From contig JAADHR010000073.1 of the NCBI GenBank assembly GCA_013151735.1, forward strand, positions 1-64,000: a stretch of 64,000 bases of DNA, written 5' to 3'. Below, in pieces: positions 44,348 through 52,900 of this stretch. The stretch comes from Calditrichota bacterium. GTDB lineage: Bacteria > Zhuqueibacterota > JdFR-76 > BMS3Abin05. The notes below the pieces were generated by a model, which was not told the origin of the DNA, searched no databases, and was given only the letters and a program-made list of their open reading frames with translations. How positions within the stretch are numbered: position 1 is the first letter of the stretch; each line of letters opens with the position of its first letter. The position numbers and the translations under genes are program-made.

Positions 44348-46374
44348 TGGCTAAGGGACAGAAAAAAGGCAAAAAGAAACGACGCACGGGGCGACAGAAA
44401 AAGACCGCCGAAAGTCAGTCGAACCTGCGCCCGGGAATCAGTATTTGCATGATTGTGAAGGATGAAGAAAAGCACCTGCCGAAATGCCTGGAAAGCGTGA
44501 AGGGCCTGGGTGCAGAACTCGTCATTGTGGACACGGGTTCCACGGACCGCACCATTGAAATTGCCCGAGGCTACGGGGCCCGTGTTTTTCATTTTCCCTG
44601 GAACAACAATTTTTCCGATGCCCGGAACGAATCTCTGAAACATGCCACAAAGGACTGGATTATTTGGTTGGATGCCGACGACCGGCTGCCCAAAAGCGAG
44701 CACGAAAAAATCCGCAGGCTGGCTCGTCAAAAGCCGGACAGGGGATTCCATTTTATCCTGCGCAATCAGGGATTAGACGATTCCAGGTGTTTCCAGCTTC
44801 GCATGTTTCCCAATCACCCGGATATTCGATTTGAAGGAGCGGTTCACGAACAGGCGGCCAGTGCGCTGAAGCGGCTGCATCTGCCTATTGAAAATACCGA
44901 CGTTACCCTGATCCACACCGGCTATGCAACCGAGGAAATTGTCCGCGCGAAAAAGAAGAAATATGTGAACATGATGGAGGCCTGGCTGGCTGATCATCCG
45001 GACGACTGCCTCATCCAATACCAATTTGCATTGACCAATCACACAATGGATAATCACAAAAGAGCCGTACAGGAATTTGAAAAATTTCTGTCGCATTCCG
45101 GCTGTTTAAATCAGGATAAAAATGTAACCTTTTACGCGCTGATTTTAACGGGACGCTCCTATCTGAATCTGGGAAATACAGACAAGGCCCTGCACTATTT
45201 GCTGGAGGCAGAAAAGCTGAACGCCCAATCCGATTTCCTGAAAATGTCTCTGGCGGAGGTGTACACCAATCGCTCCGACCCCAAAAAGGCCATTCAGTAT
45301 CTTGAAAGTGTGGGTGATTTGACGACGCCCCAAATTACATTTATGCCGCTGGATTTCAGTGTTCTTCACTTTGGGCAGATGGCCCTTTTGGCCTCAAATT
45401 GGATGAAGCTGGGGGAGCTGGAAAAGGCCCGCTACTATCTTGAGGAAGCAGAGAAGCTGAAACCCGAACGCGCTGAAATTGATTACTACTGGGGAGAGTG
45501 GTACGAAAGAAGCGGATATTCGGAAAAGGCGCTTTCATTTTATAAGCAGGCCACCCAAAAATCTCCTGAAACATTTTTGTACCATTTTAAAAAGGGCACA
45601 CTGCATTTGGCCATGGGAGATGCCCTGCACGCCAGCCAGGAATACGAAATGTGTCAAAACCTTCTTCCGGGCAAGAAAGAGGTGCTGGTAAATCTTGGCG
45701 TTCTGGAGCGAAATTATGGCCGTTTAGAGAAATCGGAGGCCTTTTTGAAAAAGGCTCTCGAAAAATACAGCCATGATGCCGATGTGTCGTACCACTACGC
45801 TCAAACCCTTTTTGATGCCGGAAACTATGAAGGAAGCCTGGCCATTTTGCGAGAGGGCGAACCCTTTCGCCGAACGGAAAAAATGGTTTTGCTCTTGCTT
45901 TTGAATCTTTTTCATTTGCAAAAGATGAATGAATTCGGGCAGGAATTAGAAAAATTTCGTACCGCGTTTGTGCCGGGCATCCCCGGGGACCAACCGGGTT
46001 TATCTGAGGGATTTTTTGATCTGGCCTATTCCTATCAACAAGCCGTCCGGCCTGTTGAAGCTGAGTTGGCTTATTCCCTATTTATTCAGATAAAGTCAGA
46101 ACCCAAACAGGCTGAGTTTCAAAAATGGGTCGAATTTCAAATGAAGGCCTTTCATTTAAATGCCGCGATTTCAAATCTTGAAACCCTCATTCTGAACACA
46201 AAGGGCTCCGCATCACTCATGCGGTATTTCCACTATCTGAGCCAATGTTATGCGTCACTCGGTATACGGGAAGCGGTTGAGATGTGTCGACAGAAAATAT
46301 CCGTTTTATCGGAAGAATCGGACCATGCGCACGTGACTGTTCACGACAACCGCCTTGACGTACAGACGGTTTAA
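44347..46374 (+). CDS. family 2 glycosyltransferase with TPR repeats
   Basis: A 675-residue protein. The N-terminal GT2 domain reads GISICMIVKDEEKHLPKCLE, LVIVDTGSTDRT and a DxD-type WLDADD (residues ~30-120), the SunS/WcaA-like class that often modifies proteins. About 400 residues of TPR repeats follow (for example GRSYLNLGNTDKALHYLLEA, YWGEWYERSGYSEKALSFY). The start overlaps the preceding stop by one base, so it is coexpressed with the giant transferase. TPR regions probably bind the protein acceptor. Flagellin is the next gene. Confidence 0.9.
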   Translation: MAKGQKKGKKKRRTGRQKKTAESQSNLRPGISICMIVKDEEKHLPKCLESVKGLGAELVIVDTGSTDRTIEIARGYGARVFHFPWNNNFSDARNESLKHATKDWIIWLDADDRLPKSEHEKIRRLARQKPDRGFHFILRNQGLDDSRCFQLRMFPNHPDIRFEGAVHEQAASALKRLHLPIENTDVTLIHTGYATEEIVRAKKKKYVNMMEAWLADHPDDCLIQYQFALTNHTMDNHKRAVQEFEKFLSHSGCLNQDKNVTFYALILTGRSYLNLGNTDKALHYLLEAEKLNAQSDFLKMSLAEVYTNRSDPKKAIQYLESVGDLTTPQITFMPLDFSVLHFGQMALLASNWMKLGELEKARYYLEEAEKLKPERAEIDYYWGEWYERSGYSEKALSFYKQATQKSPETFLYHFKKGTLHLAMGDALHASQEYEMCQNLLPGKKEVLVNLGVLERNYGRLEKSEAFLKKALEKYSHDADVSYHYAQTLFDAGNYEGSLAILREGEPFRRTEKMVLLLLLNLFHLQKMNEFGQELEKFRTAFVPGIPGDQPGLSEGFFDLAYSYQQAVRPVEAELAYSLFIQIKSEPKQAEFQKWVEFQMKAFHLNAAISNLETLILNTKGSASLMRYFHYLSQCYASLGIREAVEMCRQKISVLSEESDHAHVTVHDNRLDVQTV

Positions 46375-46467
46375 CATGGCGGCAATTAAAAAATGAGCCC
46401 GTTTTATCACGCATAATCCTCCTCCTGTCACCTCCTTTAAATCTTACAAAATTTTAAAATATTCCAC

Positions 46468-46494
46468 TAAAGAAATGAACAATGATGACGATAA
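46468..46494 (+). promoter_or_regulatory. sigma-28 (FliA) promoter of flagellin
   Basis: TAAA (46468-46471), exactly 15 bases, then GACGATAA (46487-46494) matches the FliA consensus TAAA-N15-GCCGATAA with one change. The expected start of transcription near 46501 gives a leader of about 105 bases. Confidence 0.85.
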
Positions 46495-46514
46495 TTTAAA
46501 TGAAGTAAAAAGAC

Positions 46515-46578
46515 TTCAGCTTACCGGTAGCTGGAAGGGAATTGCCAACCCGTAATTGGCACTTAGCACGGATGCTAA
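46515..46578 (+). promoter_or_regulatory. three leader hairpins of flagellin mRNA, one with a CsrA-type loop
   Basis: Hairpin 1: TTCAGCT/AGCTGGA (46515-46535, one G-U). Hairpin 2: TGCCAA/TTGGCA (46543-46561). Hairpin 3: TTAGCA/TGCTAA with loop CGGA (46563-46578). The context CACGGATG in hairpin 3 presents GGA in the loop, as CsrA prefers (consensus ACAnGGAnGU). This is the likely upstream CsrA site. Confidence 0.65.
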
Positions 46579-46592
46579 ATTAACACACTTAA

Positions 46593-46601
46593 CACGGAGG
46601 T
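46593..46601 (+). promoter_or_regulatory. flagellin ribosome binding site overlapping a second CsrA-type site
   Basis: CACGGAGGT contains the Shine-Dalgarno GGAGG (46596-46600), 6 bases before the ATG at 46607, and is also an A/C-GGA CsrA-type motif. CsrA bound here and at hairpin 3 would block translation, as known for B. subtilis hag. Confidence 0.6.
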
Positions 46602-46606
46602 TTATT

Positions 46607-47749
46607 ATGAGTTTACGTATTTATCACAACATTACTGCGATGACTGCGTATCGCAATTTGACCGTATCGGACAACATGCTGAGTAAATCGTTGGAACGCT
46701 TGTCATCCGGCTTGCGCATTAATAAGGCTGCTGATGACGCCGCAGGTCTGGGTATTTCTCAGAGAATGCGTGCGCAAATCAGTGGCTTGCAAATGGCCAG
46801 CCGGAATGCCAGTCAGGCCGTAAATGTGGTTCAGACGGCTGAAGGTTCCATGAACGAAATTCACAACATGTTGACCCGTATGCGGGAATTGGCTGTCCAG
46901 GCATCTTCGGACAGTGTTGGTTCCGATGACCGGGGTTACCTGAATTCTGAATTTACGGCGTTGAAGAACGAAATCGACCGTATTGCAACATCCACCGAAT
47001 ACAACGGGACCAAACTGATCAACGGAAGTTACACCGGCAACACGGTCAGTTCCACGGCCAGCGTAACAACGGCTACACCGGAGCTTGGTGTTCAGGAAAT
47101 TGCCCTGAATGGAGCCAATGCCGGTACGTATACGATTACGGATTCCAGCGGCAGTACTTTGACAATGACCAATGGAACCACCACGCAGACCATCACGCTG
47201 ACCGGTACAGGCACCAGTGGCGCGCCTGCTGATGGTGAAACCATTACGGCCAATTTTTCGGAACTGGGAATTACGCTGACCCTGAATCAGGCCTACGATG
47301 ACGCAGACCTGGATGGAAAGAAAATTGTAGTCGAATCGGGTAGTGGCGGCCAGTTCCAGGTAGGGGCCGATAATGCGGCCGACAACCGAATCAGCTTTAC
47401 GATTGGAAATCTGCAGGCCAGCGGGACTACACTGGGATTGAGCAGTGTCGTTATTAGTTCCAAATCGGCGGCCCAGAGTGCGATTGATTCGATCGATACG
47501 GCCATCGATGCGGTGAACTCCCAGAGAAGTAATCTGGGTGCTGTTCAAAATCGATTGGGTTACACGATTGCAAGCGTGAACAACCAGGCAGAAAATATTC
47601 AGGCATCCGAATCAACCATTCGGGATGCGGACTTTGCTCTGGAAATGTCCAGCTACACACGGGCACAAATCCTTGTCCAGGCGGGTACATCCATGTTAGC
47701 ACAGGCAAATGCCACCCCTCAGACTGTTTTAACACTGCTCAGAGGGTAG
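46607..47749 (+). CDS. fliC: flagellin
   Basis: The filament subunit, 380 residues. The N-terminal D0/D1 region (residues 1-~150: MTAYRNLTVSDNMLSKSLE, SGLRINKAADDAAGLGISQ) and the C-terminal region (NQAENIQASESTIRDADFA, ILVQAGTSMLAQANATPQT) are canonical. The central variable region (~155-290) is Thr/Ser/Gly-rich and small, with sites suitable for O-glycosylation. The start at 46607 is chosen over an in-frame ATG at 46556 because of the GGAGG site and the standard flagellin N-terminus. Confidence 0.97.
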   Translation: MSLRIYHNITAMTAYRNLTVSDNMLSKSLERLSSGLRINKAADDAAGLGISQRMRAQISGLQMASRNASQAVNVVQTAEGSMNEIHNMLTRMRELAVQASSDSVGSDDRGYLNSEFTALKNEIDRIATSTEYNGTKLINGSYTGNTVSSTASVTTATPELGVQEIALNGANAGTYTITDSSGSTLTMTNGTTTQTITLTGTGTSGAPADGETITANFSELGITLTLNQAYDDADLDGKKIVVESGSGGQFQVGADNAADNRISFTIGNLQASGTTLGLSSVVISSKSAAQSAIDSIDTAIDAVNSQRSNLGAVQNRLGYTIASVNNQAENIQASESTIRDADFALEMSSYTRAQILVQAGTSMLAQANATPQTVLTLLRG

Positions 47750-47767
47750 GTCAAAAAATCGTTATCA

Positions 47768-47806
47768 AAAGGGGAGGAGGAATGGATTCTTCTTCCCCTT
47801 TATTTT
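47768..47806 (+). terminator. intrinsic terminator after flagellin
   Basis: A stem of about 15 pairs (47768-47782 with 47787-47801, two G-U pairs, loop TGGA) with AAAGGGGA at its base, followed by ATTTT. It lies 19 bases after the flagellin stop and separates flagellin from flaG-fliD. Confidence 0.85.
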
Positions 47807-47824
47807 GAAAGAAGGTGATCGCAA

Positions 47825-48202
47825 ATGAGTGCCATATATGCCATGAAAACCGTTGCCAATGAACTGCCCAGGGTGGAAGCGGTTAGGCTGCCTGTGCATT
47901 ATCCAAATTCCTTTTCCGGAGCAGAAAAAAAAGTTGATCATAGGCCTCCAAAACAAAGAGAATCGGTACCCAAACAGGAGATTGCTGATCTCCAGAAACA
48001 AACAGATAAATTGAATCGGATAATGGATATTTTTAGTCGGAAAATCCGATTTTTCGTTGATTCAAAAGAAAATAAGGTCGTTATCAAAATTATCGATTCC
48101 CGATCCGGAGAGGTCATCCGGCAAATTCCACCGGAAAAAATGATCAATTTTGTTAATCGGATTAACACTATGATTGGTTTTGTCCTTGATGAAAAAGCAT
48201 AA
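47825..48202 (+). CDS. flaG: FlaG-family flagellar protein
   Basis: A 125-residue FlaG protein, usually encoded between flagellin and fliD and affecting filament length. The conserved C-terminal part reads IRFFVDSKENKVVIKIIDS, SGEVIRQIPPEKMINFV (residues ~75-115). The N-terminus is variable. GAAGGTGATC precedes the ATG. Confidence 0.92.
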   Translation: MSAIYAMKTVANELPRVEAVRLPVHYPNSFSGAEKKVDHRPPKQRESVPKQEIADLQKQTDKLNRIMDIFSRKIRFFVDSKENKVVIKIIDSRSGEVIRQIPPEKMINFVNRINTMIGFVLDEKA

Positions 48203-48237
48203 ATCACTTTTTCGTATGGGATAAATTGGAGAATTAA

Positions 48238-51200
48238 ATGCCAGGCACATTTTCAGTTGGTGGTTTAGCTTCCGGTTTGGATACACAAAACATCCTGGAC
48301 CAATTGGTGGCCATTGAAAGACGGCCCATTACATTGTTGCAGAACAGAAAGGATGGGTACAAAAAGAAACTGGATGTTTGGAATCAGGTATCCTCCAAGT
48401 TGTCCGATCTAATTTCTTCGCTGGGAAAATTGCGTACTGAGAGCAATTTTAAAGCATTTACAACCAACAGTGAAAATGAAGACATTGTCACTCTGTCTGC
48501 CACATCGTCGGCTGAGGCCGCAGAACATTCCATTAAAGTTTTACAGATCGCACAGCAGCGAAAAATATCCTCTCAATCCTTTGAAAGCAAAACAGAAAAT
48601 CTTGGGCTGACGGGCGATTTTTTAATTGACGGCAAGCTTATTTCCGTAAGCACAACAGACAGCCTGATGGATATCCGGGACAAAATCAATAATGCAAATG
48701 CCGGGGTTCAGGCCTCCATTCTTGAGCTTGCAGACAATGAATTCCGGCTGGTGATTGCCAGTAAATCAACGGGGGAAGACGGATTTCACATCCTGGATGC
48801 CAGTACGACAAATATCCTGCAGAATCTTGGTCTGACTACAGGCACGGAATCCATAAAGAATCAAATCACGGGAGGGGTCGAATCCGATAGCTTTTCAGAT
48901 ATTTCTGCAACCATCGGAAGTGTGCTTAATCTTTCATCTCCCCAAAGCGGAACGGTTACCATTGGTGATAAAACGGTCTCCATTGATTTATCTTCAGATA
49001 CACTGTCCACAATAAAGGATAAAATAAATGCGGCGAGCCCAACAGGAGTTGTGGCCTCCATTGTTTCAGATACCGAGAATAATCAAACCATTTACAAGCT
49101 GAGAATTGAGGGAACCTCCACATTTTCCGACGATAACAACATATTGCAAACACTGGGGATTCTTGAAGGGGATACCGGCGCTCCTGCTACGGCACAAGTC
49201 ATTACCGGGAGTGCTGTCAATACGACAGACGGATCAACGGCCATCACGGCCGCAACAACCTTTGGCAGCATTTACAATGCGAATGTTTCCAACGGGGATA
49301 CCATCACAATTGTAGGAAAAGATCACAGTGGAACAGATGTTTCCAGTACATTTACGATTACGGATACGTCCACAACCACGGTTCAGGATCTTCTGGATGC
49401 GATTGAATCGGCGTTTTCAGGAGCTGTTACGGCATCCGTTAACAGTTCGGGAAAAATTGTAGTCACCGATAATTCCACCGGTACCAGCCAATTGGATGTA
49501 AATCTTATTGAAAATAATGAAGGCGGAGGCAGCCTTAATTTTGGGACATTTTCAACCACAACCACCGGTCGGGATGCAATTTCTGGAGATCTCCAGGCGG
49601 GGCAGGACGCTTCTATTGAAGTGGACGGCATTCAGCTCACCCGAAGTTCCAATTCCATTTCGGATATTTTGCAGGGTGTCACACTTAATTTACATAAGGC
49701 GGATACAACATCCACCGTCAATATTTCGGTTTCCCGAGATTTTGATACGATCAAAAGCAATATTAATGATTTCATTAAAAAATATAATGGCATTATTGAT
49801 TTTATTAATAAGCAATTTACGTATGATACAGACAAGGAAAAAGCCGGCACTCTGTTGGGAGATACAACATTGATTTCGGTTCAATCTGAAATTAAGAATA
49901 TTGTTTCGGATAGAATTAGCGGTTTACCGGAGACGCTTCGTTCGCTTGCTCAGATTGGAATCGACACCGATAGCGACGGAAAACTCTCAATGGACGAATC
50001 GAAATTTGATGAAAAAATTCAGGATAATTTTGATGGCGTGGTCAAGATTTTTTCGGCTATCGGAGAAACCACAGATAGTGATATTTCCTATATTAACCAT
50101 ACAAAGGACACCCTCCCCGGAACTTACGCCGTAAATATTACCCAGGCTGCCACCCAGGCAGAAGTTCTGGGAACGACCAATTTGCAAACGGGAATTGCGG
50201 GTTCGGAGGTGTTAACGCTTGCTGACAAATATACGGGGCAAACGGCGTCCATTACACTTGATTCAGGGTTAACCATTGATGAAATTGTCAGCAAAATCAA
50301 TGCGGAAACCTCTCAAACATACAGCCAGAAAAGGACGTCTTCGGGAACCATTCTCACGAGTGGAAATCCGGCGACCTCCAGCACGCTCTGGAGTGATGTT
50401 GATGGGGATATAACCTCTGGCGACACGATTACGATTAGCGGCACCACGCATAATGGAAACAGCGTCTCCAGTGTTTATACGGTTTCGGATGGAGATACGG
50501 TAGGTGATTTTCTCACGGCCATCCAGGACGCTTTTGATAATACGGTTACGGCAACCATTAACGACCAGGGAGAAATTGTGGTCACGGATGTGGATTCCGG
50601 AACCAGCCAGATGGATATTTCGCTGACCCCCAACAATGAGGGAGGCGGGTCGCTCGATCTGGGGACAATGGACCTGACCCAAACGGGGCGGTATGATTTG
50701 GAAATAACCGCGTACAATGATAATGGCTATCTGAAAATAGTTCACGATAGCTACGGCTCTGCATATGGCTTTTCTGTGACACAAAGTACAAACTATCTGG
50801 GGATTACGGATGGAAGCTATGCCGGTCAGGATGTGGCCGGTACCATAAATGGTGAAAATGCCACGGGAACGGGTCAAATACTCACGGGCGACAGCGGGGA
50901 TTCCAATATCGACGGATTGAGCATTCAGGTTACCTTAACGCCCTCACAATTAAGCGACCAGGGGGCAGACCAGGGCAGCATTTCGCTGACTTACGGCGTG
51001 GCTGAGCAATTATATACGCATCTGAAAAAAATTACCGATGAATTTGACGGATATGTTTCACTGCGGGAAAAGAACATTCAAGACACAATGGATGATATCC
51101 AGGATCGAATTGATCTAATGGAACAACGGGTGGCAAAGAAAAAGCAAAATCTCGAAGATCAATTTCTGAATTTAGAGCGGTCAATGGCTGCGTTGAATTC

Positions 51201-51255
51201 CTTACAAAGCTATTTGGGCCCCCAATTGGCGCATCTGAGTAGTTCATTTGGTTAA
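48238..51255 (+). CDS. fliD: oversized filament cap protein FliD
   Basis: FliD caps the filament and folds incoming flagellin. N-terminus GGLASGLDTQNILDQLVAIE and the C-terminal coil (KNIQDTMDDIQDRIDLMEQRV) are diagnostic. At 1005 residues it is about twice the usual size. The extra length includes two related ~115-residue modules (~331-447 and ~699-820), each with GDTITI, VSS-x-FTI or VYTV, a D-x-L-x-A-I pattern, VTD and NNEGGGSL. Outer-domain insertions of this kind could expose extra surface at the filament tip. Confidence 0.95.
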   Translation: MPGTFSVGGLASGLDTQNILDQLVAIERRPITLLQNRKDGYKKKLDVWNQVSSKLSDLISSLGKLRTESNFKAFTTNSENEDIVTLSATSSAEAAEHSIKVLQIAQQRKISSQSFESKTENLGLTGDFLIDGKLISVSTTDSLMDIRDKINNANAGVQASILELADNEFRLVIASKSTGEDGFHILDASTTNILQNLGLTTGTESIKNQITGGVESDSFSDISATIGSVLNLSSPQSGTVTIGDKTVSIDLSSDTLSTIKDKINAASPTGVVASIVSDTENNQTIYKLRIEGTSTFSDDNNILQTLGILEGDTGAPATAQVITGSAVNTTDGSTAITAATTFGSIYNANVSNGDTITIVGKDHSGTDVSSTFTITDTSTTTVQDLLDAIESAFSGAVTASVNSSGKIVVTDNSTGTSQLDVNLIENNEGGGSLNFGTFSTTTTGRDAISGDLQAGQDASIEVDGIQLTRSSNSISDILQGVTLNLHKADTTSTVNISVSRDFDTIKSNINDFIKKYNGIIDFINKQFTYDTDKEKAGTLLGDTTLISVQSEIKNIVSDRISGLPETLRSLAQIGIDTDSDGKLSMDESKFDEKIQDNFDGVVKIFSAIGETTDSDISYINHTKDTLPGTYAVNITQAATQAEVLGTTNLQTGIAGSEVLTLADKYTGQTASITLDSGLTIDEIVSKINAETSQTYSQKRTSSGTILTSGNPATSSTLWSDVDGDITSGDTITISGTTHNGNSVSSVYTVSDGDTVGDFLTAIQDAFDNTVTATINDQGEIVVTDVDSGTSQMDISLTPNNEGGGSLDLGTMDLTQTGRYDLEITAYNDNGYLKIVHDSYGSAYGFSVTQSTNYLGITDGSYAGQDVAGTINGENATGTGQILTGDSGDSNIDGLSIQVTLTPSQLSDQGADQGSISLTYGVAEQLYTHLKKITDEFDGYVSLREKNIQDTMDDIQDRIDLMEQRVAKKKQNLEDQFLNLERSMAALNSLQSYLGPQLAHLSSSFG

Positions 51256-51275
51256 AATTGAGTGGAGGTAAATGT

Positions 51276-51713
51276 ATGGTGGCAAAGCAGGGATTGGAAT
51301 CCTATTTAAATACGAGTATCGATACGCTGGATGCCGGGAAACTTATTGTGCTGTTATATGATAAACTGGAAGAAAAGCTGCAATTGGCCATTGATCGGCT
51401 CAATGATGGGGATATGATGGGAAAGGGAAATGCAATTCTCAAAAGTCAGGATATTATAATGGAATTATTGTCTTCTCTGAATTTAAAAACAGGCCAAATC
51501 GCTATAAATCTTCAGGCTATTTACCTTTTTATGTTTCGAGAACTCAATCGGATTAATCTTGAAAAAGATGTGAATGCACTGAAAAAGGTGCTCAGAGCGG
51601 TTCAGGAGTTAAAAAGTGCATGGGTTGAAATTACCACAAAGAAAAAAAGTGAAACAACGCAAGCAAAGCATCCGGACAAACGGCAGCAGAAAACACTGGC
51701 CATTGTTGCTTGA
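51276..51713 (+). CDS. fliS: flagellin export chaperone FliS
   Basis: A 145-residue helical chaperone of flagellin. Family pattern: GLESYLNTSIDTLDAGKLIV-LLYD near the N-terminus and INLQAIYLFMFRELNRINLE. The ATG at 51276 follows GGAGGT by 5 bases; an in-frame start at 51258 would lack a ribosome binding site. It follows fliD, the standard fliD-fliS order. Confidence 0.94.
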   Translation: MVAKQGLESYLNTSIDTLDAGKLIVLLYDKLEEKLQLAIDRLNDGDMMGKGNAILKSQDIIMELLSSLNLKTGQIAINLQAIYLFMFRELNRINLEKDVNALKKVLRAVQELKSAWVEITTKKKSETTQAKHPDKRQQKTLAIVA

Positions 51714-51729
51714 CGAAAGGATAATGGAA

Positions 51730-52176
51730 ATGCCGATTCATCAATATAAAGAGGGGTTATTGACAGCATTAAGCGATCACTATCGAACCTATCAGAATTT
51801 GTACAGGCTTTCTAAAAAGCAGAACGATTTTCTGAAAAACAAGGAGATGGATTCCCTTTTTGAAACGACTCCCAAAAAAGAAAATCTCGTTGAAAGCCTC
51901 AAATTAAGTGAGAAGGAGATTAACCATTATCAAAGAAAATGGAGTGATTTGCGGGATAATCTTTCATTTGAGGATCGGCAGGAAGTGCAGAGGGTTCTGG
52001 AAAATATTCAATCCGTTGTAAAAGATTTGCTTTCGATGGAAAATGAAAATAAAAAATTACTCGAACATCAAAAAAGCGAAGTAAAAAGTAATTTGTCAAG
52101 ACTTTCGGTGAACAAAAGGAATATTCGGAAGTATATGTTACAAGAGCAGCTCTATAAGCAGGAAAAAATGCAATAG
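51730..52176 (+). CDS. FlgN/FliT-like flagellar chaperone
   Basis: A 148-residue helical, Lys/Glu-rich protein (LLTALSDHYRTYQNLYRLS, KENLVESLKLSEKEINHYQ) with the size and coiled-coil nature of FliT or FlgN chaperones. In the fliD-fliS-x order it is most like FliT. Sequence signatures are weak. The ATG at 51730 lies 9 bases after AAAGGA; an ATG at 51724 is too close to it. Called mainly from context. Confidence 0.6.
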   Translation: MPIHQYKEGLLTALSDHYRTYQNLYRLSKKQNDFLKNKEMDSLFETTPKKENLVESLKLSEKEINHYQRKWSDLRDNLSFEDRQEVQRVLENIQSVVKDLLSMENENKKLLEHQKSEVKSNLSRLSVNKRNIRKYMLQEQLYKQEKMQ

Positions 52177-52190
52177 GAGACGTCCGCTTT

Positions 52191-52643
52191 ATGAAAATTA
52201 ATGAAATAAATTCCCAAAAATATATCTCCAATATAAACCAGCACGCTGCCAAGAAGGAACCGGTTGTCAAGAAACAGGCTCCAAATGGGAAGGATGAGAT
52301 TCAGCTTTCCCTCAAAGGAAAACAACTTAGCCAATCCAAGCATTTATTGGGGATTGCCAAAGAAAAACTAAAAAATATTCCGGATGTTCGGTTTGATAAA
52401 ATTGAAGAAGCCGTTAAAAATATTCAGGAAGGAAAATACAATCAACCTGAGGTGGTAGAAAAGGTTGCTCATGCTATCATTCAACAGGCTGATTTTCAGG
52501 AGATTATTGGACAAAAGGCACAAAGCCAGACACTTTCCCCTGAAAGAATTCAGGACATTCAGACGAAGATGAGTTCTGGTTTTTATTCAAAGCCGGAAGT
52601 AGTCGACAAAATTGCTCAAAAAATATTAAGGGATTTTGAGTAG
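52191..52643 (+). CDS. flgM: FlgM-like anti-sigma-28 protein with duplicated binding motif
   Basis: A 150-residue protein. An FlgM-like N-terminus (MKINEINSQKYISNIN, then KDEIQLSLKGKQLSQS) is followed by two copies of the sigma-binding pattern: RFDKIEEAVKNIQEGKYNQP (~residues 67-86) and SPERIQDIQTKMSSGFYSKP (~115-134), each leading into a V-V-x-K-(I/V)-A helix. Classical FlgM is ~95 residues with one copy. It should hold FliA inactive until exported. The call is good, the duplication is unusual. Confidence 0.83.
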   Translation: MKINEINSQKYISNINQHAAKKEPVVKKQAPNGKDEIQLSLKGKQLSQSKHLLGIAKEKLKNIPDVRFDKIEEAVKNIQEGKYNQPEVVEKVAHAIIQQADFQEIIGQKAQSQTLSPERIQDIQTKMSSGFYSKPEVVDKIAQKILRDFE

Positions 52644-52660
52644 AGGGAGTAAAAATATTC

Positions 52661-52689
52661 TTGACTTTTAGGAAAAAAATTCATATAAT
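52661..52689 (+). promoter_or_regulatory. sigma-70 promoter of tRNA-Ala
   Basis: TTGACT (52661-52666), 17 bases, then TATAAT (52684-52689). The tRNA begins 13 bases after the -10, so transcription should start within a few bases of the mature 5' end. Confidence 0.9.
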
Positions 52690-52701
52690 TACTATCAATT
52701 T

Positions 52702-52774
52702 GGGGCTATAGTTCAGCTGGGAGAACGCTTGACTGGCAGTCAAGAGGTCGCCGGTTCGAGTCCGGCTAGCTCCA
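52702..52774 (+). tRNA. tRNA-Ala (anticodon GGC)
   Basis: A full cloverleaf: acceptor GGGGCTA/TAGCTCC with the G3-U70 pair that identifies alanine tRNAs, D arm GTTC/GAAC, anticodon stem CTTGA/TCAAG with loop CTGGCAG (anticodon GGC), and T arm GCCGG/CCGGC with TTCGAGT. CCA is not encoded. It reads alanine GCC codons. It marks the border between the flagellar cluster and the surface/polysaccharide locus. Confidence 0.97.
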
Positions 52775-52806
52775 CAAATAAAATCACGTATTTACATTTA
52801 AAAACA

Positions 52807-52840
52807 GGGAATTAGCAAGTTAAGGCTGATTCCCTTTTTT
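52807..52840 (+). terminator. intrinsic terminator after tRNA-Ala
   Basis: GGGAATTAGC (52807-52816) pairs with GCTGATTCCC (52825-52834) with one G-U pair, loop of 8, followed by six T (52835-52840). Confidence 0.93.
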
Positions 52841-52878
52841 GCTTTATTTTACGCCATTTTTCTTTCCTTTTCGATTCA

Positions 52879-52900
52879 AATGGTAGCAAAATGGTAGCAA
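52879..52900 (+). repeat. tandem direct repeat, 11-base unit
   Basis: AATGGTAGCAA occurs twice in tandem (52879-52889 and 52890-52900), with a looser third trace (CAAAATGGC) at 52911. Placed about 100 bases after a tRNA it could be recombinase-related, but no integrase gene or second tRNA-end copy is visible. Confidence 0.5.

Larger units (their letters stand above)
46375..46606 (+). other. flagellin promoter and leader region
   Basis: No gene is present. The first ~90 bases are AT-rich with no clear terminator for the glycosyltransferase unit. They are followed by a sigma-28 promoter (46468-46494), three successive hairpins (46515-46578) and the flagellin ribosome binding site (46596-46600). 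Confidence 0.85.

Noticed and set aside
46539-46575. Sigma-54 promoter before flagellin (TGGCAC at 46557 or TGGAAGGGAATTGC at 46532)
   Set aside because: The -24/-12 elements do not have the required 10-base spacing; the sigma-28 site upstream fits far better.
46556-46606. Earlier start for flagellin at 46556
   Set aside because: It would add 17 residues before the invariant flagellin N-terminus and translate through the leader hairpins; the GGAGG site serves 46607.
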